NCBI GenBank assembly: GCA_024239075.1 | Contig: JANBVI010000055.1 | Span: forward strand, 62,001-126,000 | Reading direction: 5' to 3' | DNA length: 64,000 nt | Origin: Fischerella sp. CENA71 | Lineage (GTDB): Bacteria > Cyanobacteriota > Cyanobacteriia > Cyanobacteriales > Nostocaceae | Shown here: piece by piece, positions 37,370-46,954 of the stretch | How the letters are laid out: every line of letters starts with the position of its first letter | Position numbering within the stretch: the first letter of the stretch is position 1 | The notes under the pieces: generated by a model | What the model saw: only the letters and a program-made list of their open reading frames with translations | What the model was told of the DNA's origin: nothing | Database searches by the model: none | Translations under genes and position numbers: made by a program

Positions 37370-38197
37370 TCAAAATTTAAGTTTTGCTAAACCCAAGTAG
37401 CGGATACCTATTGGTGAAATTTCAAAACGACAAGGAAGAACTTCTAGACCTAAAGATATTGCTTGGCGTAACAATTTTCCATATACAGGATCGGCGCTAT
37501 CACCAGGGGCAAATTCTTCGCAATCTCCCCGATTAATAAAGTAAAGCATGACTGCCCGACTTTGGGGGAGGAGTGCCATTAATTCTCGCAAATGTTTTTG
37601 TCCTCGTGTTGTTTCTGTATCTGGGAAGAGGGCTAATTTGCCTTGTGTCCAAGTGGTGTTTTTCACTTCTAAATAAATCGAGCGAGCATGATCAGCTAAT
37701 AGTAATGCACTGTTTTCCTGTGATGCTTGTTGAGATAAAATCGGGCTATCTATTTCAATTGACAGTGAATTTGATTGTTGCTCTAGTGTTGCAGTTGTAG
37801 ATAGAAAGAAATCTATTCGACTTTTTTTATCTTGTCCGTAAACAACTTCACCACGAATTTGATGATACTTACCTAATTGGGGGAAAAGATTTTTTTCTAA
37901 TGCTAATTTAATGATGCGATTTGGCAAACCTGTATTAACCCCTACCCATGTTGGTTCATTGTCATGTACTTGAATTAATTCCCAAGTGTAAGCTAATTTG
38001 CGGTTAGGATTATCACTTTTAGAAAGCTGTACTGCATTACCAGGAATGCAAACTCCTGTCATTGGTCCTGTATTGGGACAATGTGCTGTAACTACCTCCC
38101 CAGAAGCAAGTTCAACATCAGCAAAAAAGCGTTTATAGCGTCTGAGTAAGACACCAGGATATAAAGTTGGGTAATAGTAAAGGTAGTCGGTAGTCAT
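37370..38197 (-). CDS. sfsA: SfsA family DNA/RNA nuclease-like protein
   Basis: The 275-residue product matches SfsA: GVLLRRYKRFFADVEL, TAHCPNTGPMTGVCIPG, VGVNTGLPNRII, RIDFFL, the catalytic-type IYLEVKNTTW and FPDTETTRGQKHLREL, with YFINRGDCEEFAPGD near the end. The active-site-like acid residues of the PD-(D/E)XK nuclease fold are present. It is about 40 residues longer than E. coli SfsA because of an insertion near 145-170 (polar, Ser/Gln-rich). The name refers to an early sugar-fermentation phenotype; the true function is unresolved. Confidence 0.9.
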   Translation of the reverse strand: MTTDYLYYYPTLYPGVLLRRYKRFFADVELASGEVVTAHCPNTGPMTGVCIPGNAVQLSKSDNPNRKLAYTWELIQVHDNEPTWVGVNTGLPNRIIKLALEKNLFPQLGKYHQIRGEVVYGQDKKSRIDFFLSTTATLEQQSNSLSIEIDSPILSQQASQENSALLLADHARSIYLEVKNTTWTQGKLALFPDTETTRGQKHLRELMALLPQSRAVMLYFINRGDCEEFAPGDSADPVYGKLLRQAISLGLEVLPCRFEISPIGIRYLGLAKLKF

Positions 38198-38413
38198 TAG
38201 TTAGTGGTTTAGGGGATATTGTAATAATTATTCAACTCATAGTTACAATTATTACTATAGTTATTATTCAAATTGCCTTTTGATCTGCTTGTTTTGAATT
38301 CGTTCTAGGACACTATTGCCATCCGAACGTAGTAGATTCCGAGTGTCCGGATTTTTAAGTTACTGCAAATTTGCTACCCAATTTATTAAGCCCTAATTTT
38401 GACAATTTTGGGG

Positions 38414-39598
38414 CTAAGTAGTCTGTTGCCAATATCTATAGGCTGTATATGCCATTGTCACAACTCCCGTGACGATCGCTGATTCATCAATTTCAAATAG
38501 GGGATGGTGGAGTGGATAATTTATGAGCCGATCTTGGAAACCCACACCTAAACGAAACATACTACCGGGAGAGTGTTCTAAATATACAGAAAAATCTTCG
38601 GCACCAAGGGAAGGTTCGGGTAAAACTTGGACGCGATCGCTTCCCCAGGCTTCTTCTGCGGATGATTGTAATAATTGTGTCAGGAAGTAATCATTCTGCA
38701 CACTAGGAACTCCCTGACGATAGTTGACTTCATATTTCGCACCATAGGAATTGCAGACACTCGCAACTAACTTTTCAATCCAGTTGGGTAAATTAGCACG
38801 GGTTTCGGGATGAAGCGATCGCACTGTTCCCAATAACTGAACTTTGTCAGCAATTACATTCGGCGCTCTACCACCGTTAATTTTGCCTATGCTTAATACT
38901 ACTGGACGCAAAGGATTTTGTGTGCGGCTAATTGCTTGCTGTAGTGTAGTAATAACTTGGGAAGCGATCCAAATAGCATCGATGGCTTCGTGGGGACGAG
39001 CGCCATGTCCTGATTCCCCCATAATAATAATCTCTAGATCATCCGCCGCCGCTGTCAAGGCGCCATAACGCACACCAATTGAACCTGCGGGGATCGAAGG
39101 GAAAACATGAACACCCAAAACACCACTAACTTGATCCATTGCTCCATCTGATACCATCCAGCTTGCTCCTTGAGCAATTTCTTCGGCTGGCTGAAATAAA
39201 AATCGGACTTTCCCAGGAATCTCTTCGCAAATCTGAGACAAAATCATCGCAGTTCCCAAACCGACTGTAGCGTGAACATCATGACCGCAAGCGTGCATCA
39301 CACCTTCTGTACGAGAAGTAAATTCTACATCAGCACGTTCCTGTATGGGTAAAGCATCCATATCAGTACGAATCGCTAAAATTCGTTTATCCTCACCAGT
39401 ACCTAGCAATTCTGCGATCACACCTGTTTTACCTATTCCTTCTTGTACATGCAGTCCATTGGAAGATAAAACTCCAGCCACAAAGGCGGCTGTTTGGTAC
39501 TCTTGACCGCTCAGTTCTGGGTGAGAGTGGATATGGCGACGAATTTCTATTAGACGTGGAGCGATCGTTGTTGCTAAATCTTTAATACGACTAAGCAT
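38414..39598 (-). CDS. M20-family amidohydrolase (hippurate/N-acyl amino acid type)
   Basis: The 394-residue product is an M20D peptidase-family amidohydrolase. Metal-binding motifs are present: MHACGHDVHATVGLG, FQPAEEIAQGASWM and GHGARPHEAIDA in the dimerisation domain. AIRTDMDALPIQE is the first acidic block. Candidate reactions are cleavage of N-acyl amino acids or IAA conjugates; the substrate is not predictable. Cytosolic. The gene stands alone on the minus strand. Confidence 0.9.
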   Translation of the reverse strand: MLSRIKDLATTIAPRLIEIRRHIHSHPELSGQEYQTAAFVAGVLSSNGLHVQEGIGKTGVIAELLGTGEDKRILAIRTDMDALPIQERADVEFTSRTEGVMHACGHDVHATVGLGTAMILSQICEEIPGKVRFLFQPAEEIAQGASWMVSDGAMDQVSGVLGVHVFPSIPAGSIGVRYGALTAAADDLEIIIMGESGHGARPHEAIDAIWIASQVITTLQQAISRTQNPLRPVVLSIGKINGGRAPNVIADKVQLLGTVRSLHPETRANLPNWIEKLVASVCNSYGAKYEVNYRQGVPSVQNDYFLTQLLQSSAEEAWGSDRVQVLPEPSLGAEDFSVYLEHSPGSMFRLGVGFQDRLINYPLHHPLFEIDESAIVTGVVTMAYTAYRYWQQTT

Positions 39599-39958
39599 TT
39601 TTCTATTATTTTAAGGTCTTTAGTTTAATGATAAAGAAGTGTTAATCTACAAATAACTTTTATCCACAACAATGAATGTTACTGAAGCTCAGTTAATGTA
39701 AACTAATTGACAAATTACTTTGACACTTAAAGTACTCCGTAGTCAAGAGCAATTTAGCTTGTTTTCAGTTTCTGGCTCTTGCCATTGGAAAGACAGGGCA
39801 GGTAAGGGAGACAAGGGAGACAAGGGAGAAATTAAATAAGTGAATATAATATTAAATTTATACAAAAATATTAATAAGTGGATGGAAATAGATGAATTCA
39901 ACATTCCAACCACTAAAATTTAGTCTGAGAAAGGTTTTAGGCTTTTTGTTTTTACTGG
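39599..39958. other. Intergenic region with short GGGAGACAA repeats
   Basis: This 360-bp spacer contains GGGAGACAA units in tandem (39804-39830) and otherwise AT-rich sequence. No gene is supported. Confidence 0.5.
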
Positions 39959-40522
39959 TTAATCTGTAGAACAGGTCGAGCCGTTAATTTTATTATCGTT
40001 AAATTTGTTACACAGCCTTGGAGCAAAACGCTGTAAAGACCACCAATAAGGCTTATTAGAGGTAATCACACCATTGGATAGAGTGGTAACTCGGAAGTTT
40101 GCGCCTCGATAATTAGTAAATTGTTCTCTAGCGCCCTTCAGGTTAGCACCTTCGAGATTGGCACCAATAAAACCAGTAAAGCTGAGATTAGTATTGTCTA
40201 GGGATGCTCCTTTTAGATATGTACCTGTAAAAGAAGCAGCGGTGAGATTTGCTCCAGTTAATGTAGCGCTTTCCAGATTTGCACTTGTCAGATCGGCATT
40301 GGTGAGATTAGCACCAGTTAAGATGGCTGCTTTCAGATTAGCTTCGCGTAAATTTGCTCCAGTCAAATTAGCTTTAGTTAAATCAGCACCACTTAAATCG
40401 CACCGAGGACAAGAACCTGATGCTTTTAGCTGGTCTAAATCTAGTTGATTAAAAGCAAAAGCCTGTTCTGTAACTCCAATACAGGCTAACAAGGCAGCTG
40501 TGGCGATAATCTGGAATTTCAT
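39959..40522 (-). CDS. Secreted pentapeptide-repeat protein
   Basis: The 187-residue product has a signal peptide (MKFQIIATAALLACIGV, cleavage near QAFAF) and about fifteen tandem A(D/N)LxX pentapeptides between residues 43 and 145 (LSGADLTKANLTGANLREANL and so on). The repeats should form a right-handed quadrilateral beta-helix. One Cys pair (SCPRC) precedes the repeats and two Cys lie in the C-terminal tail, suggesting disulfides outside the cytoplasm. Function of secreted members is unknown. It lies 372 bp from the Ser/Thr kinase gene. Confidence 0.9.
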   Translation of the reverse strand: MKFQIIATAALLACIGVTEQAFAFNQLDLDQLKASGSCPRCDLSGADLTKANLTGANLREANLKAAILTGANLTNADLTSANLESATLTGANLTAASFTGTYLKGASLDNTNLSFTGFIGANLEGANLKGAREQFTNYRGANFRVTTLSNGVITSNKPYWWSLQRFAPRLCNKFNDNKINGSTCSTD

Positions 40523-40894
40523 GTTTTTTACAGTAATTTCAAAGTTGAAAATTCACTTCAGGTTATGTACTGTTATCATAATAGGACTGACGCCAAAATT
40601 TATCGTTATAAAGCAGACATCAAGAAACTGTAAAACTACTGTGAAATCTAGTGATTTCAGTAGTCAAAACCAAACTAAAGTTTATAAAATAAAGACATCA
40701 AACATTATACTGAAACTCTATAGCCAACGAAATATTGCATTCCCCCAAGCCAAAATAATTAAAAGGCAAGGGGGAATTCTTATTTTGAGTATTGAATTTT
40801 GCTGATATTGAGATTGGGAGAAGACACGGTGAAGGGGAGACGCAGTGACACGGAGAGCGTCTCATCTTTATTCCCCCTTGTCTTTGTTGTCTCT
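40523..40894. other. Intergenic region, no gene seen
   Basis: A plus-strand frame at 40500-40805 overlaps the pentapeptide gene start and lacks protein-like composition. The spacer contains low-complexity GA-rich and CT-rich runs (about 40815-40890) that could pair with each other, perhaps as the end of the kinase transcript. Confidence 0.45.
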
Positions 40895-42682
40895 TCAATT
40901 CCGCCATCCCAACAAGCGCAATCCAGGCACGACTAAGTAATGGCTTATTCCCAACCACAAACTAATTACAACACCTACCAAACCAAAAAAACCTATTTTC
41001 CACAATAATTCATGCCAGTTATTGGTAGGACTAAAAAAGTCGTTGAATATGCTCGGTGGTAGCCCGACATAAAGCAAAAATGCAAACGGTAGTGCTGTAC
41101 CAAAAGCAGTAACTACAGCATGAACTATATGATGGCTACGCAGACCTAAGCCCAGAGTTAGCAGTGAAACTGCTGCTAAAATCAAGGCTATCAATCCTTC
41201 ACCATCTTCTTTTGGTGTGATTAATTGCAGAATGAACCAGCCAAATCCATAACCAAAAATTCCCATCAACGATGCAGTTAAAAACCGTCGTCGCTGTCCA
41301 TAACCTCCGGCTGTTACTATTCCCCATGCAGTACCTAATCCAGCGCCAGCAAACAGAAGAATTTCTGAACCCAACACGGGCTGATTGTTCCCTAACAATA
41401 GAGATAACTGACTAGACAAGGATTCGCCAACTTGTTTTCCCCATTCTGTGTAATTGGCTAAAACATAACCAAAAAAAGTACCTCCAGCAGCGCCAACGCT
41501 GGTGAGAATCATTGTCCAAATGGTGTCCAAACAGGCGCGAATAACTTTTGCGATCGCACCAAATCCAAAAATAATTATTTGAACAATGCTTTTGACAAAA
41601 TTAACAACAGAGCTTTGAATTTGTTTTCTTAAATCAGAGAAAAATCTGAGAATTGAAGATAATCGAGTGTTGGTGAGAACTAAAGTCATGTTGCCACTGT
41701 TCGTCCTGTTTGTCCCTACAGGATTTGGTAGTGATTGATCAATCTGTGCCAAACGTCTTTGGATGACAGCTGTATTTTCCGGACGCGATCGCGCTTCTTC
41801 TTCGATCATTTCATCGAGCAAATCTGCTAACTGTGGGTGAACACGACATTGTGAACGCCAGTGCAACTCTCCCGTCAAGGGATCTTCTAAGTCTACTGGA
41901 TGCTTACCCGTCAGTAATTCAATTATTGTTCGGCCCAGAGCATAAAAATCAGCACTGGGTTCAACATGGCCTCCCATCACTTGTTCTGGTGGACTGTAAC
42001 CAGACGAAAACAACTTTGTAGATCGTGGTTGAGAAACAACATTTGTGGCAGCAAATTGTTTGGCTCCACCAAAATCAATTAGTACTAGCTGATTTGCTTC
42101 TCTGCCTTTTCTGTGATCAAGGGGGGATTTAGACAGAGTACGCAGCATCAAATTAGAAGGTTTGATATCACGATGAATAATATTGCGTTGGTGCAAATGC
42201 CGTAATATTTCCACAGCTTGGCTTAACCAATTCAACACCAAGTCTTGTGGACATCCTTGAGGATACTGCTTATATAATAATTCCTCCAAAGTTTGACCAT
42301 TAATTTTTTCCATCACCAAACAAGGTAGAGTCTGCTGTCCCTTCCCATGAACCCAAATGCGTTGAAAATAACCATCTGACTCGACTTTGGGAACACCAGG
42401 ATGTCGCAAACTGCTTAAAACTGATGCTTCTTGAGCAAACAACTCTCGTGCTTTGGGTGAATCTTCTACCAACACCTTTAGCACCCTTTGGGTTTGAGTT
42501 TTTTGATCCCAAACTGTGTAAATTTGGGCAAAACCTCCCGATCCCAAGCGCCTCATAGGAATATAACGATCTATCAGCTGTAGAGGCGCACCACAGCAAT
42601 GGCAGAATTTGTTCTCCCAACGCTGAGGATAGGGACGCTGACAGTCTGGATTGATGCAGTGAATTTCAGTAGTGTTGAACAC
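40895..42682 (-). CDS. Membrane Ser/Thr protein kinase with zinc-ribbon N-terminus
   Basis: The 595-residue product starts with a Cys4 zinc ribbon (Cys9, Cys14, Cys27, Cys30) followed by a Hanks-type kinase domain: GSGGFAQIYTV glycine loop, Lys in RVLKVL, HRDIKPSN catalytic loop and IDFGGAK metal-binding motif, then SSGYSPPEQ. The kinase part ends near 310. After a short linker come about six hydrophobic segments (about 360-595), so the enzyme is membrane-attached by its C-terminus. The start codon is a GTG. This zinc ribbon/kinase/membrane layout is common in filamentous cyanobacteria. Targets are unknown. Confidence 0.9.
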   Translation of the reverse strand: MFNTTEIHCINPDCQRPYPQRWENKFCHCCGAPLQLIDRYIPMRRLGSGGFAQIYTVWDQKTQTQRVLKVLVEDSPKARELFAQEASVLSSLRHPGVPKVESDGYFQRIWVHGKGQQTLPCLVMEKINGQTLEELLYKQYPQGCPQDLVLNWLSQAVEILRHLHQRNIIHRDIKPSNLMLRTLSKSPLDHRKGREANQLVLIDFGGAKQFAATNVVSQPRSTKLFSSGYSPPEQVMGGHVEPSADFYALGRTIIELLTGKHPVDLEDPLTGELHWRSQCRVHPQLADLLDEMIEEEARSRPENTAVIQRRLAQIDQSLPNPVGTNRTNSGNMTLVLTNTRLSSILRFFSDLRKQIQSSVVNFVKSIVQIIIFGFGAIAKVIRACLDTIWTMILTSVGAAGGTFFGYVLANYTEWGKQVGESLSSQLSLLLGNNQPVLGSEILLFAGAGLGTAWGIVTAGGYGQRRRFLTASLMGIFGYGFGWFILQLITPKEDGEGLIALILAAVSLLTLGLGLRSHHIVHAVVTAFGTALPFAFLLYVGLPPSIFNDFFSPTNNWHELLWKIGFFGLVGVVISLWLGISHYLVVPGLRLLGWRN

Positions 42683-42744
42683 AACCGCTCAAAGACAATG
42701 GCTGAGTTGATTATAATCAGGGGATCGGGGATTGGGGATAGGCC

Positions 42745-44352
42745 CTAACAACTAAACCCATCCCAAGCCATGGGAAAAGTATGTTCTTGGACGGAGGAAT
42801 AGTCTTGATTGTTGCTCTGGGTTTCTTCATCTAAGACTTTAACGACTTTATTATATATTTCGTCTGCTTGTTGAGGAGAATCGCCGATGCTGGTTAAGCC
42901 TAGCTTACCAAACTCGGACAGACAACCCATCAAATGAAAAACTGTACCTGTTTCTGTGCCAGTGTCAAAGTGTAGCCTGTGATGGGCGATGATGTCCATT
43001 AAGTCGTTTGGTAAGAGTCCTCGATAACGGTCTTTTTGTAGGTTGTCGGTGGCGATGTAGTATTTTGGACGTCCTTGCTGGGAGTAAAACAAGCCTGTAG
43101 AAAAGTCATAACGTCCGTTGGTCAATAATTTTAAGGTCATAAACGGATGGGTGGTTCCGCCTTTACGCAAATTAATTTCTATTGCTTGCAGATCCCATTG
43201 TCCATTGTCTTGCTCAACGGCGATAAAATCAACTCCAAATCGTTCGAGTGCGCCTTTTTCTGCCAATTTCATGCCAATTTTTGTGCCTAATAATTGCAGT
43301 TGGAGACGATAGGCTTCATCCGCAGGAAATCGACAACCAAGATAAATCTGTCCATCTGGGCCGCCAAGAATTTGGTCATGGGTAGAAAGGATTTCCACTT
43401 CGCCTAGAGGTGTGATCCGTCCTTGGACACTGGGCGATCGCTTAACTTCACCCTCCACAAATGCTTCTACAATTGCGCCTAACTCAGCAATCCGTCCGGA
43501 AAAGTTTTCCCATGTTTCTTGGCTAGTTTGAAAACCCATTTTGGGCAAGCGATCGCTAATCGCTGCTAAACGTTCAGCATGAGAACCATTCGGAGGTGCG
43601 ACATCCGCGACTGATCTTAAGTCTAATAGCGCATTTCCTTCTCCTGAAAAGCCTTCATTGAGCTTGACAACCATTCTTTTTAATGTCGGCTGGCGTTCCC
43701 ATAATTGCACAGCAGCTTCTTCCAAATCAGCTACACTGTGAACCAAATCACTACCATCTGGATATGGCACGAGCGTTTCTGCAAATATTTGACGGCTACC
43801 ACTTTTTGTTCCCCAAATCTGCAACTCTGGTGCCGCAGCATATAATGGTACATTCAATTTGACAGATAATTCTGCTTCTGATGGCGTTGAATTATAGCAT
43901 ATCATGAATGATTTATCAAGTCTTAAGGCTTGACGAATGCGGCGCAGCAACCGGGGACGTTCTAAAATTTTTTGGCTGAGAGGTTTTAAGGAAGAATCAT
44001 AGGTGGAAAGTAATAGCAAACGATTGCGAGCATGGGAAAAGGGTATACCTGGTAAAAGTTGTAAATAATAATCGATAATACTAGGATGTAACGGCACAGA
44101 TGTGACATAAATTAATCGATTGCGGGGATTCCACAAACGAATCAGTGAAAATAATAATCGCTCTTCATAGTGTTCGTAACCTTCGACTTTTTTAAGTTCT
44201 CGCTGATCAATACTAAGAGAGGGAATAACTAATATATCTACATCACTGCTTTCGGTAGGGCCTTCAATACTTTGCCAGCGATCGCGCAAAGTTAATTGAA
44301 GAAATTTGAATGGGTCAGTTTGCTCTATATGAGAAAAGTTTAATGTTTGCAT
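42745..44352 (-). CDS. PGM1-like ATP-grasp peptide ligase-related protein
   Basis: The 535-residue product belongs to the ATP-grasp group resembling peptide ligase PGM1. Characteristic parts are VKLNEGFSGEGNALLD in the ATP-binding region, VEAFVEGE, and AIEINLRKGGTTHP, which supplies metal-binding Glu and Asn. The first 200 residues are a divergent N-terminal region (FYPR-type HARNRLLLLS and PLHPSIIDYYLQL). The frame is open to 44448, but the ATG at 44352, preceded by AGGGG, gives MQTLNFSHIEQTDPFKF, the better start. The cyanobacterial substrate is not known. The kinase gene lies 62 bp downstream. Confidence 0.78.
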   Translation of the reverse strand: MQTLNFSHIEQTDPFKFLQLTLRDRWQSIEGPTESSDVDILVIPSLSIDQRELKKVEGYEHYEERLLFSLIRLWNPRNRLIYVTSVPLHPSIIDYYLQLLPGIPFSHARNRLLLLSTYDSSLKPLSQKILERPRLLRRIRQALRLDKSFMICYNSTPSEAELSVKLNVPLYAAAPELQIWGTKSGSRQIFAETLVPYPDGSDLVHSVADLEEAAVQLWERQPTLKRMVVKLNEGFSGEGNALLDLRSVADVAPPNGSHAERLAAISDRLPKMGFQTSQETWENFSGRIAELGAIVEAFVEGEVKRSPSVQGRITPLGEVEILSTHDQILGGPDGQIYLGCRFPADEAYRLQLQLLGTKIGMKLAEKGALERFGVDFIAVEQDNGQWDLQAIEINLRKGGTTHPFMTLKLLTNGRYDFSTGLFYSQQGRPKYYIATDNLQKDRYRGLLPNDLMDIIAHHRLHFDTGTETGTVFHLMGCLSEFGKLGLTSIGDSPQQADEIYNKVVKVLDEETQSNNQDYSSVQEHTFPMAWDGFSC

Positions 44353-45051
44353 AATCTTACCCCTATACTCCTGCTTTGTTCCCTCAGCGAGATTTCCTAA
44401 TTTCACATATATCCTAAGTAATAAACCAATGCCGACGTTATGCAACACTTCTTAGAAATTAGTTGGTTTGTGGCTGAAATTTTACGATGTTGCATAAACA
44501 ATTCAGTGAACAAGTGGTTCCTTGTAATCGGAATCAATATATAGTGAATCATCCATTAAATAAGGCAAAAAAACAAGAGTTAACTTTATTGCTAAAGAAA
44601 TACTGAGGAGAAATAATTTTTCGGAATTATGTTTACTTCTTAAGATTGATATATTTTTATTTTTGTTTATATCTTGAGAATGATAAATTGCCATGACTTA
44701 ACAGTTAATTTAATTAGTGAGAGGAGCGATTTTTAATCAAGGCAGATTTGTGTAGTGAGGTTCGTTAACAAGGAGCGTGCTTTTGGTGTGAGGAAAAGCT
44801 CTTTTGTTTACATACTTCTGTTCTAGCGGCAAGTGGTAAGCAAATAGTTCTATTTTTATAGATTATAAATTTTTAAGTTTGCATATGGTAACAGGGTGCA
44901 GTCATCAGAACTAAACCTTGGATTGAATATTCGATCCAAGGTTTATTTTTGATAAATCACTAGTAGGGTGATACAACTGTGTGACTGTCAATTCATTATT
45001 AATTGATTGTAACAATTAACGAACAATAAATAAAAATTCAAGGAGAAATAT
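44353..45051. other. Long spacer, possible small RNA
   Basis: No convincing protein gene is present; a minus-strand 63-codon frame at 44503-44694 is low-quality. TTATGCAACA (44438-44447) and TGTTGCATAA (44488-44497) form a 10-bp inverted repeat. A TATAGATTATAAAT stretch near 44858 followed by the terminator at 44913 would delimit a short plus-strand transcript. Confidence 0.45.
44913..44950 (+). terminator. Intrinsic terminator without an upstream gene
   Basis: AAACCTTGGAT (44913-44923) pairs perfectly with ATCCAAGGTTT (44934-44944), followed by ATTTTTG. There is no plus-strand gene in the preceding several hundred bases, so it either ends a small RNA or acts as an attenuator in a leader of the SDR gene at 45052. 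Confidence 0.6.
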
Positions 45052-45912
45052 ATGCCAGAAGAAAAACCATTACAACCACCACAGCATCAAGCACAACAGC
45101 CGGGTATTGAATCAGAAATGACACCCAAACCCCAAGCGGATGATCGTCAGTATCAGGGAAGTGGCAAATTAAAAAATAAGGTAGCGCTGATTACTGGTGG
45201 AGATAGTGGTATTGGAAGGGCTGTGGCGATCGCCTTTGCAAAAGAAGGTGCAGATGTGGCGATCATTTATCTCAACGAACATGATGATGCTAAAGAAACT
45301 AAACATTTAGTAGAAGCACAAGGACAAAAAGCACTTACTATCTCTGGTGATGTTGGAGATGAAAATTTTTGTCAGCAAGCTATCCAACAAACAGTAGACG
45401 AGTTTGGTAAACTCGATATTCTTGTTAACAATGCTGCGGAACAACATCCTCAAAAAAGTATAGAAGATATTAGTAAAGAACAATTAGAGCGAACTTTCCG
45501 CACTAATATTTTCTCCGTGTTTTTCTTAACCAAAGCCGCACTCAAGTATCTTAAAGAAGGTAGTAATATCGTCAATACCACTTCTGTGACAGCTTACAAA
45601 GGTAGCCAAGAATTACTAGATTATTCTTCTACAAAAGGTGCGATTGTTGCCTTTACTCGTTCTCTGTCACAAAATTTGATAGAAAAAGGCATTCGTGTTA
45701 ATGCTGTAGCTCCTGGGCCAATTTGGACACCTTTGATCCCAGCTACTTTCCCAGAAGAGAAAGTGGCAAATTTTGGCAAACAAGTACCCATGCAACGAGC
45801 AGGACAACCTGAAGAAATTGCACCTAGTTATGTATTTTTAGCATCAGATGATGCTTCTTATATAACAGGTCAAGTTTTGCATCCTAACGGTGGTACCATT
45901 GTAAATGGTTAA
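45052..45912 (+). CDS. Stress-type short-chain dehydrogenase
   Basis: The 286-residue SDR has TGGDSGIGRAVAIAFAKEGADVAI, NNAAEQHPQ, the Ser in NTTSVTAYKGS and the YSSTKGA catalytic pair. A 40-residue Gln/Pro-rich N-terminal extension (KPLQPPQHQAQQPG) and the overall sequence match the YghA/GsiB-neighbour SDR group often annotated as general-stress oxidoreductase. NAD(P)-dependent; substrate unknown. A good Shine-Dalgarno sequence, AAGGAG, precedes the ATG by eight bases. Confidence 0.88.
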   Translation: MPEEKPLQPPQHQAQQPGIESEMTPKPQADDRQYQGSGKLKNKVALITGGDSGIGRAVAIAFAKEGADVAIIYLNEHDDAKETKHLVEAQGQKALTISGDVGDENFCQQAIQQTVDEFGKLDILVNNAAEQHPQKSIEDISKEQLERTFRTNIFSVFFLTKAALKYLKEGSNIVNTTSVTAYKGSQELLDYSSTKGAIVAFTRSLSQNLIEKGIRVNAVAPGPIWTPLIPATFPEEKVANFGKQVPMQRAGQPEEIAPSYVFLASDDASYITGQVLHPNGGTIVNG

Positions 45913-46030
45913 AGACTGGTAGTTTACCAGGGATCTCGTAGTGAGCGCTCGATCGCTCATAGAGCAATACGGTTCAGTTAAGGCTCAAAGTCAGGTAAAT
46001 TAAACATTGTTCCCAAAATAAAAATAAAGT

Positions 46031-46234
46031 GTGGTACATCTCAAAGATTTCTCATTGCTGTCTCCAACGATACAAAACACTGATGTATTCAAAGCGATCA
46101 AAACAGCCATCCCAGCAACGGCAATTGAGCAGGTGCTCGCTAACACCAAAACTAATGAAGAGCGCAAGCGATCACTACCAGCACAGTTTGTGACTTTACC
46201 CATAACTTTGCCGCAACGGCAAGCTTATGGGTAA
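46031..46234 (+). pseudogene. Truncated IS4-family transposase remnant
   Basis: The first about 52 codons (from a GTG) read VHLKDFSLLSPTIQNTDVF, then AIPATAIEQVLANTKTNEER and KRSLPAQ, which matches N-termini of IS4-family transposases. Just after KRSLPAQ the reading frame enters the palindrome at 46184 and ends at 46234. No DDE catalytic region, downstream transposase part or intact terminal inverted repeats are found nearby, so this is a dead fragment. Confidence 0.7.
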
Positions 46235-46247
46235 AGTCACAAAACTG
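46184..46247. repeat. 64-bp near-perfect palindrome
   Basis: The left arm from CAGTTTGTGACTTTACCC (46184) to TTTGCCG (46213) and the right arm CGGCAAG to GTCACAAAACTG (46217-46247) are complementary with one bulge and one short mismatch around a CAA loop. It interrupts the transposase remnant. Such long palindromes are typical of dispersed MITE or REP-like elements in Nostocales; it could also act as a bidirectional terminator between the SDR and the tRNA gene. Confidence 0.75.
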
Positions 46248-46270
46248 ACAATAATTATTTAATGTACAAA

Positions 46271-46343
46271 TGGAGCTAAGCGGATTCGAACCGCTGACCC
46301 CCTCAATGCCATTGAGGTGCTCTACCAACTGAGCTATAACCCC
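46271..46343 (-). tRNA. tRNA-Ala(GGC)
   Basis: The minus strand folds as a tRNA of 73 nt: acceptor GGGGTTA/TAGCTCC, D arm GCTCAGTTGGTAGAGC, anticodon arm CCTCA-ATGGCAT-TGAGG with anticodon GGC, and T arm CAGCGGTTCGAATCCGCT. CCA is not encoded. Confidence 0.95.
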
Positions 46344-46797
46344 AGAACCCTTAGTTAGAAAGCTTTTTAAACCTTTAAATAAGTTTTTAAGCTATCTTCG
46401 TTTTACTAGTATGCAAGTTCGTGCAACTTAAGTCAAGAGATTAACTAAAAACTGGTGACACATTCATCTTACTCCTATTGCAGAGGCTTTGAAGAGGACA
46501 CGGGGAGGGAATGACACTCTTACACGGGGAGTCCCCATAACTAAAGTTACGGGATTAAATTCCCGGAAGAATTCTTTTCTCTCCACGACGCGCATTCGCT
46601 TTTCTCCCCCTCTGGTGCGTCTTTGCGTCTTCTTGGTCAATCAATTTAGAAGCCTACACCATACCCGCAAAGGTTGGTGCTGGGTAATTTACTTATACAA
46701 CTTCAATACCAGTTAGAGGTTGAAAATCGTACTTCTTTACCTATCTACTAAGTTAGGGATAATGATTGAAAATTGCTTGTAGTAAGCCTTTTATCAA
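46344..46797. other. Spacer between two tRNA genes
   Basis: No gene is supported; a plus-strand frame at 46489-46716 is low-quality. Fragments such as ACACGGGGAG and TTACGGGATTAAATTCCCGG near 46520-46570 resemble dispersed repeats and form a small stem. Confidence 0.45.
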
Positions 46798-46871
46798 TCG
46801 GAGCGGCGGGATTTGAACCCACGACCTCCACTACCCCAAAGTGGCGCGCTACCAAGCTGCGCTACGCCCCG
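46798..46871 (-). tRNA. tRNA-Pro(GGG)
   Basis: The minus strand folds as a tRNA of 74 nt: acceptor CGGGGCG/CGCTCCG, D arm GCGCAGCTTGGTAGCGC, anticodon arm CCACT-TTGGGGT-AGTGG with anticodon GGG, and T arm GTGGGTTCAAATCCCGC. CCA is not encoded. The two tRNA genes are 454 bp apart on the same strand. Confidence 0.95.
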
Positions 46872-46954
46872 TACACAACAATTCTTAAAAATAGAATTGT
46901 TTTAGTCAACCTCCTAATTTTAGCAATAAGCCCTGGAATAATCAACTAGTCTAC

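Noticed and set aside
40158-40448. 96-codon plus-strand frame opposite the pentapeptide gene
   Set aside because: It is the mirror of the pentapeptide repeats; its own repeat pattern comes from the codon periodicity of the real gene.
44503-44694. 63-codon minus-strand frame
   Set aside because: No ribosome-binding site or family; the sequence is AT-rich and the frame is isolated.
46489-46716. 75-codon frame between the two tRNA genes
   Set aside because: The sequence is made of dispersed-repeat fragments and has no protein similarity that I recognise.
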